A model generated the notes under the pieces. That model was not told the origin of the DNA, made no database searches, and was given only the letters and a program-made list of their open reading frames with translations. Below are positions 35,123 through 42,897 of a DNA stretch of 64,000 nt, piece by piece. The position numbers and the translations under genes are program-made. Within the stretch, counting starts at the first letter, position 1. Every line of letters begins with the position of its first letter. Source of the stretch: Oligoflexus tunisiensis (GTDB lineage: Bacteria; Bdellovibrionota_B; Oligoflexia; Oligoflexales; Oligoflexaceae); assembly GCF_001748245.1 (NCBI RefSeq), contig NZ_BDFO01000001.1:6601346-6665345 (forward strand), read 5' to 3'.

Positions 35123-35227
35123 TTAATCGGGTTTTCGTTTAGGTGAACTATTATATTTCACATCAATCCAGCTACTTGCTATGGGATTGCGGATAGCCTT
35201 CATGTCAAGAAAATCTACCTTTGACAT
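35123..35227 (-). CDS. 34-residue leader ORF of the toxin operon
   Basis: MSKVDFLDMKAIRNPIASSW and onward, ending KRKPD, with a perfect AAAGGAG at ideal spacing. It ends 15 bases before the first secreted gene, which itself lacks a strong ribosome site, so the leader may couple translation. Confidence 0.55.
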   Translation of the reverse strand: MSKVDFLDMKAIRNPIASSWIDVKYNSSPKRKPD

Positions 35228-35251
35228 CAAAGTCTCCTTTGCTAATTGATC

Positions 35252-35280
35252 AGGAAGGGCTTCAAAACGAAGCCCCTCCT
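35252..35280. promoter_or_regulatory. Hairpin upstream of the leader ORF
   Basis: AGGAAGGGCTTC-AAAAC-GAAGCCCCTCCT, a 12-bp stem with one mismatch, 25 bases upstream of the leader start. No T-run, so more likely a regulatory or RNA-stability element than a terminator. Confidence 0.45.
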
Positions 35281-35927
35281 CAAAAATTTAATCGCCTTTG
35301 CGGTGGGATTGCACAGTGGCATCACAAGGGCGCTTGAAACTGGCCTTGATACCTAGCCGACCTGAATCCATGATCGAAAATCTGCCTGACCTACTCATTG
35401 CATAGTAAAGAAAATGCCGAGAGATTTTGAGACGAGAGAAAAGCGTTGTTGAAGAAAGCGGGGCTCTCCATCGCTGTTCAGCGGAGAGTTTTTGAAGAAA
35501 GCGGAGATAATGATCGGATTTTTGTAGGCGCTTTTCATTGGGACACGTTGAACGATAGTATATCGTCACGATTAAAATCCTCCCTGCCTCACGCCGCAGT
35601 TCGTTGCGACGAATCAGGAATAGCAATGCTCCAAACTTCGGGGCAAGGGCGAATGCATTCACTTTGCAAAGTTCTTCAATTGCCAAATCCTAATTTTCTA
35701 AACAGTTGTGACTGCTGAATGGAAAAGGATTGAGAATGTTACGATTGTTTTTGAAAGTCAGTTAGCATAACTGTCAAGGTGACATCAGAAATTAGCAGTT
35801 TGCTAAATCCGCCTTTGTGTTGCCGGTTCAGTATTCTTAACCAATCCTGTTAACAAAAAGTTGACCGGGCATGGGTTTGTTCCTAAAAAGAAGGCTTAAG
35901 GGATTGTAAATAATAGTGGGATCACTT
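35281..35927. other. Intergenic region between divergent transcription units
   Basis: About 650 bases containing promoters for the toxin operon and the XRE gene. A 132-codon minus-strand frame (35288-35686) has no ribosome site or recognisable motif and is not accepted. No repeat or RNA gene recognised. Confidence 0.4.
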
Positions 35928-36677
35928 ATGGCCTCTACTGCGTCAGAATATATTAGGTCAAAACTTAAATCTTTTTTGTCTGAGCGGGACACCAGCCTTC
36001 GTAAGGTCTCCCAGGACACTGGCGTTGACTATACCACCATTCATCGCATTCATTCGGGCAAGAAAAGGGGCGTTGAGTTTTTCGATGCGATAAGAATCAT
36101 CTCTTATCTTGACCCTGAAAATTGTCTCAGTTCACTTACAAAGTTTTTCCCCAGAGAAATTGAAGAGATGGCAAATAATGGTCTTGCCAAAAGCCAGACG
36201 GACAGGGATATTGCAACAATGCAATACATCGCCGACTCAAAGGACACATATGATGTGTTTATTTTCGTGTCGGAAGGATTGCCTAAAAAACGCCTGGATG
36301 TTACGAACGAGTTTGGTCGACGCGGTTCCATTGTGCTTGACGATTTGATAGAGCGAGGCGCGGTCAAAGTTGGGCCTGATGATCAATTGCAGGCATTCTC
36401 AAACGAGATAATTCATCTGCCGACTGGCCTGATCAAGGATATTGCAAGACTAAATTTGGAATCAATTGACACCCAAAGTCCCGGATGTCTAATGAGGAAC
36501 CTTGCAATGGGTTTAAATTTGGCTGGCGCAACAAGAGCTTATGATGCTTTAGCTGAGGCCAACACCAAACTCCAGGAAATATCTCGGAATCCGGAGTACC
36601 AGGGGTCCCTTGTTATGCTTTTCACGCTCCTTTGCGGCGTGCATTCCACCAAAGAATCCAGCGAGGCTCAGCCATGA
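35928..36677 (+). CDS. HTH-domain regulator with unknown sensor region
   Basis: 249 residues from ATG 35928. The N-terminal HTH is LRKVSQDTGVDYTTIHRIHS (about 27-46). The C-terminal region has DVFIFVSEGLPKKRLDVTNE and is not recognised; the overall layout resembles HTH proteins seen in Bdellovibrio and Fibrobacter. It overlaps the next gene by four bases (ATGA), so both are one operon. Lying divergent from the toxin operon, it is a candidate regulator of it. Confidence 0.65.
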   Translation: MASTASEYIRSKLKSFLSERDTSLRKVSQDTGVDYTTIHRIHSGKKRGVEFFDAIRIISYLDPENCLSSLTKFFPREIEEMANNGLAKSQTDRDIATMQYIADSKDTYDVFIFVSEGLPKKRLDVTNEFGRRGSIVLDDLIERGAVKVGPDDQLQAFSNEIIHLPTGLIKDIARLNLESIDTQSPGCLMRNLAMGLNLAGATRAYDALAEANTKLQEISRNPEYQGSLVMLFTLLCGVHSTKESSEAQP

Positions 36678-37099
36678 AAATAAAGGTTGCCGTAGCGATT
36701 TGCTTTGCAGAAGTTTTGTTGTGCCGGCCCTTAATTGCTGGTGGAAGTTCGGGCGGCAGTGGGCCTCCAGCTAAGGAGACGCTTGAACAAATACTCAAGG
36801 CGACTGAACTGCCTGGGGCAGGATTGTTTCTGAATGAGTCAGGCGCAATCAAGCTTGGGGTGAATCGATCTCTTGATTCCAGCTTGTTTGTGACACGTTC
36901 GAGTTTACAACCTCAGGCGTTTTCAATTTCTTCCGCTGACTTTGATGCATTACTGACGTCAGAGAGCCGAACAATTGACGCCGAAATGATTGGCACACCA
37001 GAAACAGCTGCAAGATCCTACCGAATCGAAGACAGCGACAGGGCTGGTGAGCTGATACTTCGCGACCGCCGTGAAGCCGTTCGCAGTGAAGTCAAGTGA
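36674..37099 (+). CDS. Small exported protein
   Basis: 141 residues beginning MKIKVAVAICFAEVLLCRPL with a signal peptide, then a Gly/Ser stretch and a soluble region (TELPGAGLFLNESGAIKLGV). No family. Translationally coupled to the HTH regulator by ATGA. Confidence 0.6.
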   Translation: MKIKVAVAICFAEVLLCRPLIAGGSSGGSGPPAKETLEQILKATELPGAGLFLNESGAIKLGVNRSLDSSLFVTRSSLQPQAFSISSADFDALLTSESRTIDAEMIGTPETAARSYRIEDSDRAGELILRDRREAVRSEVK

Positions 37100-37204
37100 T
37101 CGAAATGTTATTTAATTGTCCAAAGGCGGCTCAATGGTCGCCTTTTGCGTCTTGCGTCTATGCTCCTTTCCCTTTATATGTTTCGACATTCTAAGGTACC
37201 AACC

Positions 37205-38569
37205 CTATGCTTTGGTAAGGAGCCTGCTTCCGAAGTATTTTCGCAGGGCGACTGCATTGATAGCCTGGATGCCTTCAAGCAGTGCTCGTAAAAGCAAGGT
37301 GATTGCCGCTCCGATCCATATCATCAGGTCTTGGGAAACTCCTAGTGGTTTGGCTGGGGAAATTGAGGGTTGAGCCGCGGCCTGCTTTGACACTTCCGCG
37401 CCAAGGGTCTCCATTGCATTCCACGCCCGATTTTTGGTTGCCAACTTGAGAGCATCAACTACAGCTTGCAATCCAAGTTCTTGAGCCGGTGCAAGGGTAC
37501 TATTTGTTAACAGTGCTTCATTTGGCAATTTTGCCACACGATTCCATGCATCGTTTGCAACGTGAAAGGAGGACGAAATCACCATGAAGATATAGCAGGC
37601 ACAGTACAAAACTTTTCGGGGAAGATCTGTCCAGAATCCATCGAATTTGACAGTCGCCAATGAAAGCATGCCTGCCGAGCCCGCAATAGCAAGAGGCCAC
37701 GCATACCCAGGAAGCACGTCGTGCTCCCTATAGAACTCGAATTGAAGAAACGAGGCCAGGACTGACAGTCCTATCGTCACTATCAATTGGAAAGCAACCA
37801 GTGGGGTCATCAGACTCCGTCTTGCCTCGCTCTTTTTCGTGTCGTTGGCAGGATTAGCCGTGACAGGCAGATGAAAGATATTCGGGGATTCAAACCTTGC
37901 AAATTCCATGGCAGGCCTCTCCAAGCTGTCAAAATTTAGCGCAATTCCGGAATTAATACCCATTGGTGACCAGCCGTGGTCCGACCCCTGACCAGAACCG
38001 GAAGCCAGATCGAGGTCGGACGCCTGGGCCTGGTCGGACGCCTGGGCCTGGTCGGACGCCTGAGCCTGGTCGGACGCCTGAGCCTGGTCGGACGCCTGGG
38101 CCTGGTCGGACGCCTGGGCCTGGTCGGACGTCTGGGCCTGGTCGGACGCCTGGGTCCGGTCGGACGCCTGGGTCTGGTCGGACGCCTGGGTCTGGTCGGA
38201 TGCCTGGGTCCGGTCGGACGCCTGGGTCCGGTCGGACGCCTGGGTCCGGTCGGACGCCTGGGTCTGGTCGGACGCCCGGGTCTGGTCGGACGCCCGGGTC
38301 TGGTCGGGTGTCTGACCAAAATTGGACGCCTGATCGGGGTAGCATACCAACCCACAGTTTGAACTCTGACTAGGTTCCAATACCGTTCCATGGACCGACG
38401 CTGATCCTCTTTGGTATGGCGCTGAGCAATCCACAAGTTTAAGCTGTGGGTTCCCCAACAGACGCTGCTCTTTCTCGCGTTGACGCTTTTCCCGACGCCT
38501 GCGATTTATCTCATCCCTATTGGCCTGATAATATCTGTCGTTTCGGGCTTTGCGACCTTGGCCGTTCAT
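37205..38569 (-). CDS. Membrane protein with hexapeptide repeat region
   Basis: 454 residues. The N-terminus is strongly basic (INRRRREKRQREKEQR). Residues 89-190 are about 17 hexapeptides of the type D(Q/R)(T/A)QAS. The C-terminal half has about four hydrophobic helices (LVAFQLIVTIGLSVLASFL; AWPLAIAGSAGMLSLATV; LYCACYIFMVISSSFHV; and LMIWIGAAITLLLRALLEGI). The start overlaps the stop of the replication-type gene by four bases. Function unknown; a plasmid- or element-borne spacer membrane protein. Confidence 0.65.
   Translation of the reverse strand: MNGQGRKARNDRYYQANRDEINRRRREKRQREKEQRLLGNPQLKLVDCSAPYQRGSASVHGTVLEPSQSSNCGLVCYPDQASNFGQTPDQTRASDQTRASDQTQASDRTQASDRTQASDRTQASDQTQASDQTQASDRTQASDQAQTSDQAQASDQAQASDQAQASDQAQASDQAQASDQAQASDLDLASGSGQGSDHGWSPMGINSGIALNFDSLERPAMEFARFESPNIFHLPVTANPANDTKKSEARRSLMTPLVAFQLIVTIGLSVLASFLQFEFYREHDVLPGYAWPLAIAGSAGMLSLATVKFDGFWTDLPRKVLYCACYIFMVISSSFHVANDAWNRVAKLPNEALLTNSTLAPAQELGLQAVVDALKLATKNRAWNAMETLGAEVSKQAAAQPSISPAKPLGVSQDLMIWIGAAITLLLRALLEGIQAINAVALRKYFGSRLLTKA
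38000..38305 (-). repeat. 18-bp tandem repeats encoding hexapeptides
   Basis: About 17 tandem 18-bp units with core GACGCCTGGGTCTGGTCG. All six reading frames are nearly free of stops, which creates several false open frames here. Confidence 0.92.
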
Positions 38570-39762
38570 TGTGCCGTCTCCGTTACCGAGTGCTTTTTGC
38601 AGTAGCGGTTATAGAGATCCAAGCATTGTCCGAAATTCAATCGTGAGATGGCGCTTTCAATAGTCACCAACTCTCGCCGTTGCTGGTCAGATATTTTTGC
38701 CTCGACAAGTCGCTTAATCTCGGCCCTTAGCTCCCTTGCATTAGTGGGAAGCCGGGGATTCGTCTCTTGGCCCAATCTGCTTTTGGCGGAATTGATTGGA
38801 TCCTGAAGTAGATGCTGAACAATTACATCAGAGACCTTGCCAAAGTTATGTGATTTTTTTCTGATGAATTCAGGTATTTCGTTCAGTAAATGGTCAAGGT
38901 CACTGTTAGTTTGGACGTTATTTAGCGCATGCGTCGCCTTTTGAATAATTTCCGCCCGGTTTCGAAGTGCACAGTCAATGCCGCTAAAAAGAAAATTGAT
39001 GCTCTTGGCACGCTCGGCGATATAGGGATCGGAAGCTATAGGTAAAAGCTTCTCCATGAAATAAATTTCGTTGCCATTAATTCTCACGTATTCACGGTAA
39101 AACTTCTCCTTATCACCCTTTGAAACAGGTGTCTTAACAAGTTCTTCCCAAGCTCGGACGATGCTGTCGACTTCTCGTTTCATATCAAATCGGTTTCGAC
39201 TATCGGAAGAACTGATTTCCTTTTGGTCATCAATTGGGCTTTCAGGAAAGGAATTAGGCACCGTCTCGGAACGGGGACTGTCCGTGAAGGAAAAGCACTC
39301 CCCTTCGCATGGTGAAGGGGTGGGCTCTTGGGCAGGAATTAAAAAAGATTCGCCGACTACGCGCTTGCGAATCGCCACAGACTCGTTCTTGCTCACGAGC
39401 ACTGATTCGTAGAAATCGAATGCGAGGCTTGAAAGATAGTAATTGTTTGATGATTGCTGAAAATGACCACGTTCGTTGAGGAAACGAAACGCCTCAACTT
39501 TCAGATAGCCTTTTTGCTGAAGAGTCCGCAATTTCTTGCGTACCGTCGATTGGCTGATTTTTGTTGAAATTGCAATTGTCAGGATCGACGGAAAAGCTGG
39601 ATGATCCACAAATGTTTTGTCGAAGGGCATCAGCGAGCCCAGGAACGTCAAAATGGAGTGTTCGTAGTGATCTATATCATGTGCGTGGTCAAACGCTCGG
39701 AGATACCGACCGCCTTGATAGACCCGGTGGCCTATCGGGAAAACATTGTGTAATTGTGACAT
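38566..39762 (-). CDS. Replication-initiator-like winged-helix protein
   Basis: 398 residues. The N-terminal winged helix, ILTIAISTKISQSTVRKKLR with LQQKGYLKVEAFR (about 60-95), resembles the opening of the prophage replication gene and of plasmid or phage initiators (HTH for DNA replication). The middle is low-complexity, the C-terminus helical (ELRAEIKRLVEAKISDQQRR). GAGGG lies 6 bases before the ATG and inside a hairpin. With the coupled membrane protein it forms a two-gene element, perhaps an integrated plasmid remnant. Confidence 0.55.
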   Translation of the reverse strand: MSQLHNVFPIGHRVYQGGRYLRAFDHAHDIDHYEHSILTFLGSLMPFDKTFVDHPAFPSILTIAISTKISQSTVRKKLRTLQQKGYLKVEAFRFLNERGHFQQSSNNYYLSSLAFDFYESVLVSKNESVAIRKRVVGESFLIPAQEPTPSPCEGECFSFTDSPRSETVPNSFPESPIDDQKEISSSDSRNRFDMKREVDSIVRAWEELVKTPVSKGDKEKFYREYVRINGNEIYFMEKLLPIASDPYIAERAKSINFLFSGIDCALRNRAEIIQKATHALNNVQTNSDLDHLLNEIPEFIRKKSHNFGKVSDVIVQHLLQDPINSAKSRLGQETNPRLPTNARELRAEIKRLVEAKISDQQRRELVTIESAISRLNFGQCLDLYNRYCKKHSVTETAQ

Positions 39763-39768
39763 GATTAT

Positions 39769-39785
39769 CCCTCATTCCATGAGGG
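39769..39785 (-). promoter_or_regulatory. Palindrome covering the ribosome site of the replication-like gene
   Basis: CCCTCAT-GGA-ATGAGGG on the minus strand, a perfect 7-bp stem whose right arm GAGGG is the Shine-Dalgarno sequence. It could be an operator for autorepression or a translation-blocking hairpin. Confidence 0.55.
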
Positions 39786-39868
39786 AGACCGGCAGGTGTT
39801 GAAAAGCGGACGTGTCCGTACTAATCTCCAAGTGGAGCGTCGGGGTCTGCTTTGTCGTTATTGCCAGG

Positions 39869-39913
39869 CTCCGGGTTCCCGGAGATAGAGGCTGCAATCC
39901 TCTGTCTCCACCA
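39869..39913 (+). other. tRNA 3'-end-like minihelix with alternative hairpin
   Basis: GGAGATA-GAGG-CTGCAAT-CCTC-TGTCTCC-ACCA (39881-39913) mimics acceptor and T arms plus the 3' CCA, though the loop lacks the TTC of real T-loops. CTCCGG-GTTC-CCGGAG (39869-39884) uses the same GGAG and excludes it. No complete tRNA cloverleaf can be built upstream. Confidence 0.4.
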
Positions 39914-40419
39914 AAAAGCCAACTTCCTCACACGATATGTGTAACCAAAAAATTTTCAAATCGAATTTTTTCACGAAGTCTGCAAGTTGTTGAGCCACAA
40001 TAGTTTGCAGCAGCGCATTTTTTTGCGTTCGAGGGAACATCGAGGGAACAGTTGCTAGAGGAAAGCAGAGTATGCAGGAGTAAAATGGGGAAGGTAAAAC
40101 GGCAGACAAGTTTTTGTTATTGCAAGTTAAAATCGCGATTCAAAAAAAGAATTTGGAAAAGTGTGTTCCTCTTCGAATCCTGCCGCGATCGCTCTCTCAC
40201 CAGCTGAAACCTGAATCCTCGAAAGTTTCCGTCAGCCCCGTTCCGCATTCCCATCACCAGCGCATTGTTGCGGTCTGAGATGGAAGAAGGGATCCTTGCG
40301 CCTTGATTCTGAGCTGCACAATCCTCCTCATGGATTTCCTTGAGGTCTACCATAGGATATGGTGATGCTAAAAGGTGCCGAGCGACAGGCAAGTTCCTCG
40401 CCAGCCAAAACTCAGATAA
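39914..40419. other. Intergenic, no supported gene
   Basis: Two minus-strand frames (39858-40109, with an internal ATG at 40040, and 40117-40392) are open but lack convincing ribosome sites. The first has a plausible composition from MFPRTQKNALLQTIVAQQLA onward and might be a remnant. Confidence 0.35.
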
Positions 40420-40797
40420 TCAATGGTTCACGATGTTGAGGATATTGCCGTCCGGGTCTTTAAACCATGCAACTTTCATGGAATCACCAACGTGGACATC
40501 ACCTTCCAGCCTAAGACCAGGCATTTCGTAGTGTTCGAAGCGCACGCCTTTATCCTTCAGCGCACGGACTACAGATTCGATCTCTTCACCTACATCCCAC
40601 GTTACGGCAGTTGCCTTATTTGTCCCCGCATAGTCGGAGCGGTAGACGTTGATTGTGGATCGGCCGCTCTTGTAAACAACGAGCTCCTGACCCTCTGCTG
40701 CGACCTTTTCAAGGCCTAAAGTATCCTCGTAGAATTTACGAGCCACATCAAGATTCTTGACCGCGATGTTTGCGCTTGCTTCTCTGTTCTCCAACAT
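40420..40797 (-). CDS. VOC superfamily (glyoxalase-like) protein
   Basis: 125 residues from ATG 40797 (AAGGAG upstream). Typical VOC opening ASANIAVKNLDVARKFYEDT and ending KVAWFKDPDGNILNIVNH, with metal-ligand-type E/D/H positions. Substrate unknown; small VOC enzymes include glyoxalases, dioxygenases and resistance proteins. Confidence 0.85.
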   Translation of the reverse strand: MLENREASANIAVKNLDVARKFYEDTLGLEKVAAEGQELVVYKSGRSTINVYRSDYAGTNKATAVTWDVGEEIESVVRALKDKGVRFEHYEMPGLRLEGDVHVGDSMKVAWFKDPDGNILNIVNH

Positions 40798-41106
40798 ATT
40801 GGTCTCCTTTTTGAAAGATATCATAATGAAGTTGTCAGGAAATGGATATTAGGTAAGATTTTGCGCTGGATATTTGGAATGCCTTCCGGGAACTAGAGAT
40901 ATCCTGCCAACACAATACTCTCTTAATCTCATTTTCAATCTAAATTAAAGCGCATTTCCTGCAGACGTTTCGGCGTTCTCCAATGCTTCCTCAACTTCCA
41001 TCTTCCATTGCCGACTCTATTTGATTGTGACCGAAATAATTTCGAATAGTGGATACACACAGTCCCCCTGCATCAGTCAACCCTAGCCTCAATGGAAGAT
41101 GGTCAG

Positions 41107-41766
41107 ATGAAAAAATTAGCTTTGATATCAGGCCTCATATTGTTAACGTCGTGCGCATCAGATTCAGATTCAGTAAAAACCGTCAATACAGATTTAAAGG
41201 TAAAAGGGCAGGTAGGCTCAGCCAAACTCGGGCTCGACAACGATAATGTTGCCATTCTGCAAGAAGAAAAGCAGGCTCAAGATGAGCTTAATATACAAGA
41301 AGCGGTCAACATGAGACTGAAAGATGAAGCCAATCATTATCATGGGGAGCTGAGGGAATGCCTTTCTTATCTTGCAGATAAGAGGTTAGGAGGAAATGGG
41401 AAAATTCCAGATCTCCCTGATATAGACAATTTGCAAGCAGAAACTGACACAACTGAAGAATTTGGTCAAACTGAAGACGGAAGTCTTAAGGTAGTGAAAA
41501 AAACCTCTTTCATTCATAAACTTAAAAACGCCCGCTCATACGATAAATCTTTGAGAGCCATGACGAAGCTCTTATCCAAGCAAAATGATCAGTGTCAGAT
41601 GGACCTTGAAATCGCTCGGAATAAAGCTGGCCTCCCAGGTAAGAAGACTCAAGCTCAGGGTTACTTTAATGAAAAAGGGAACTGGGTTGAGACCAAGAAA
41701 GGCGAAAGCAACTTGAACGATGCTTTTGAAATTCAGTCGGATAACTCAGCCAAGGGAAGCAACTAA
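41107..41766 (+). CDS. Helical lipoprotein
   Basis: 219 residues starting MKKLALISGLILLTSCASDS, lipobox LLTSC. The mature protein is charged and helical (ILQEEKQAQDELNIQEAVNM) with two cysteines in the middle region. No family known. Followed by a clear terminator. Confidence 0.7.
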   Translation: MKKLALISGLILLTSCASDSDSVKTVNTDLKVKGQVGSAKLGLDNDNVAILQEEKQAQDELNIQEAVNMRLKDEANHYHGELRECLSYLADKRLGGNGKIPDLPDIDNLQAETDTTEEFGQTEDGSLKVVKKTSFIHKLKNARSYDKSLRAMTKLLSKQNDQCQMDLEIARNKAGLPGKKTQAQGYFNEKGNWVETKKGESNLNDAFEIQSDNSAKGSN

Positions 41767-41839
41767 ACCTAAAGGCATCCGAAGAACGCAGCTCTGAATC
41801 AGTGGAATAATAGAATCCACATTCAGATTGATTTGAATG

Positions 41840-41867
41840 AGGCAGCTACGGCTGCCTTTCTTTTTTG
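41840..41867 (+). terminator. Rho-independent terminator
   Basis: AGGCAGC-TACG-GCTGCCT followed by TTCTTTTTT. Ends the helical lipoprotein transcript. Confidence 0.85.
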
Positions 41868-41963
41868 TTGTGGCGCTGTCTCGAAAGGCTTCAGAAGATC
41901 CATCTAAGTTATCAATATAATTTAATAAAATATTTTTTCAATACGTTGTCTTATTCCAACCCT

Positions 41964-42000
41964 CCCGTACGACTATAGGGGGAGAGGCAGGGCTGCCTCA
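41964..42000. repeat. Direct repeat, left copy
   Basis: CCCGTACGACTATAGG followed by GGGAGAGGCAGGGCTGCC. The same 16-mer and a similar tail recur at 42622, bracketing the PhnB-like gene. Confidence 0.8.
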
Positions 42001-42139
42001 TGGCTACCGGGTTGCGAGTGTAGACTATTCACTACGTTTATCAGCGCGTGCTATAGTATGACTGCTCCTGGCTGCTCAAGTGCTCTAAGGCGTGACACCA
42101 AATGGTGACATTCATACAAACAACTATTGAGGAGAATTT

Positions 42140-42604
42140 ATGGGTACCAACATTAAAGTACAAACTTGCCTGTGGTTTGATACTGGGGCAGAGGTAGCAG
42201 CTGAGTTTTACGCAGGGCTTATTAAGAATTCCAAAGTAACAGAAACAATAAAGCAGAATGGAAAACCGCTGACTGTCACCTTAAATCTCGCTGGGCACGA
42301 GGTCATGCTTCTAAACGGGGGACCGATGTTTAAGCAAACAGAGGCCGCGTCCATCATGGCTATCTGCGATGACAACGCCGATGCTGACCGCCTCTGGAAA
42401 GCATTCATCGAAAACGGCGGAACAGAGTCCCACTGCGGTTGGCTCAAGGACCGGTGGAATGTTAGCTGGCAAATTGTCCCCGCCGCATTCATAAAGATGG
42501 CATCAGATAAGAATCCTGAGAAGGTCGCTCGCATGATGGAAGCCATGATGAGCATGAAACAGTTGGATATCGTCAAACTACAAAAGGCGTTTGACGGCAA
42601 ATAA
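42140..42604 (+). CDS. PhnB-like VOC protein
   Basis: 154 residues with GAGGAG before the ATG. Matches the 3-demethylubiquinone-methyltransferase-like (PhnB) VOC family: CLWFDTGAEVAAEFYAGLIK, LAGHEVMLLNGGP, and DRWNVSWQIVPAAF near the middle. Likely a small cytoplasmic protein of unknown substrate. Flanked by direct repeats. Confidence 0.85.
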   Translation: MGTNIKVQTCLWFDTGAEVAAEFYAGLIKNSKVTETIKQNGKPLTVTLNLAGHEVMLLNGGPMFKQTEAASIMAICDDNADADRLWKAFIENGGTESHCGWLKDRWNVSWQIVPAAFIKMASDKNPEKVARMMEAMMSMKQLDIVKLQKAFDGK

Positions 42605-42621
42605 AGCCAAGGTCTTCGCTT

Positions 42622-42657
42622 CCCGTACGACTATAGGAGAAAGGAAGGGCTGCCCCG
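42622..42657. repeat. Direct repeat, right copy
   Basis: CCCGTACGACTATAGG followed by AGAAAGGAAGGGCTGCC, 658 bases downstream of the left copy. Confidence 0.8.
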
Positions 42658-42682
42658 TGCGCTTCATCTGCACGCTATATCC

Positions 42683-42877
42683 GTGCAGTTCACCGACGAC
42701 ATTGCCGCGTGCCTGGTGTTCAGCGATTCGATCCATGCGATGCTTCTGACCCACCCGAAATTCAAGGAGTTCTCTCCGAAGCCCATGAGCAACACTGACA
42801 GTGAAACAGGCGTGCTCATGGCGATTTCGTGTGACAGCCGCGAGGAAGTGAGTCAGATCGTGAACCGTGCCGTGGAA
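42683..42877 (+). pseudogene. Internal fragment of a VOC (dioxygenase-like) gene
   Basis: The segment MLLTHPKFKEFSPKPMSNTD and SCDSREEVSQIVNRAVE matches the middle of extradiol-dioxygenase-like VOC proteins (MLLTxxKFKxFTPK...SxESREEVDxIVxKA). Both ends are missing; after AVE the homology stops and the frame runs into unrelated sequence to 42970. Confidence 0.7.
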
Positions 42878-42897
42878 GTCATAGAATCAATAATCGA

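Noticed and set aside
35288..35686. 132-codon minus-strand frame
   Set aside because: No ribosome site, amino-acid composition unlike its neighbours, and lies in a divergent promoter region.
38000..38305. Possible CRISPR array
   Set aside because: The 18-bp units are contiguous with no unique spacers and lie inside a coding gene.
37936..38436. Long open frames in five other frames over the 18-bp repeats
   Set aside because: They exist because the repeat has no stops; the frame of the membrane protein is the only one with domains and coupling to its neighbour.
39834..39913. Complete tRNA gene
   Set aside because: The length is right but the acceptor pairs only 4 of 7 bases, the T-loop lacks TTC and no anticodon arm forms.
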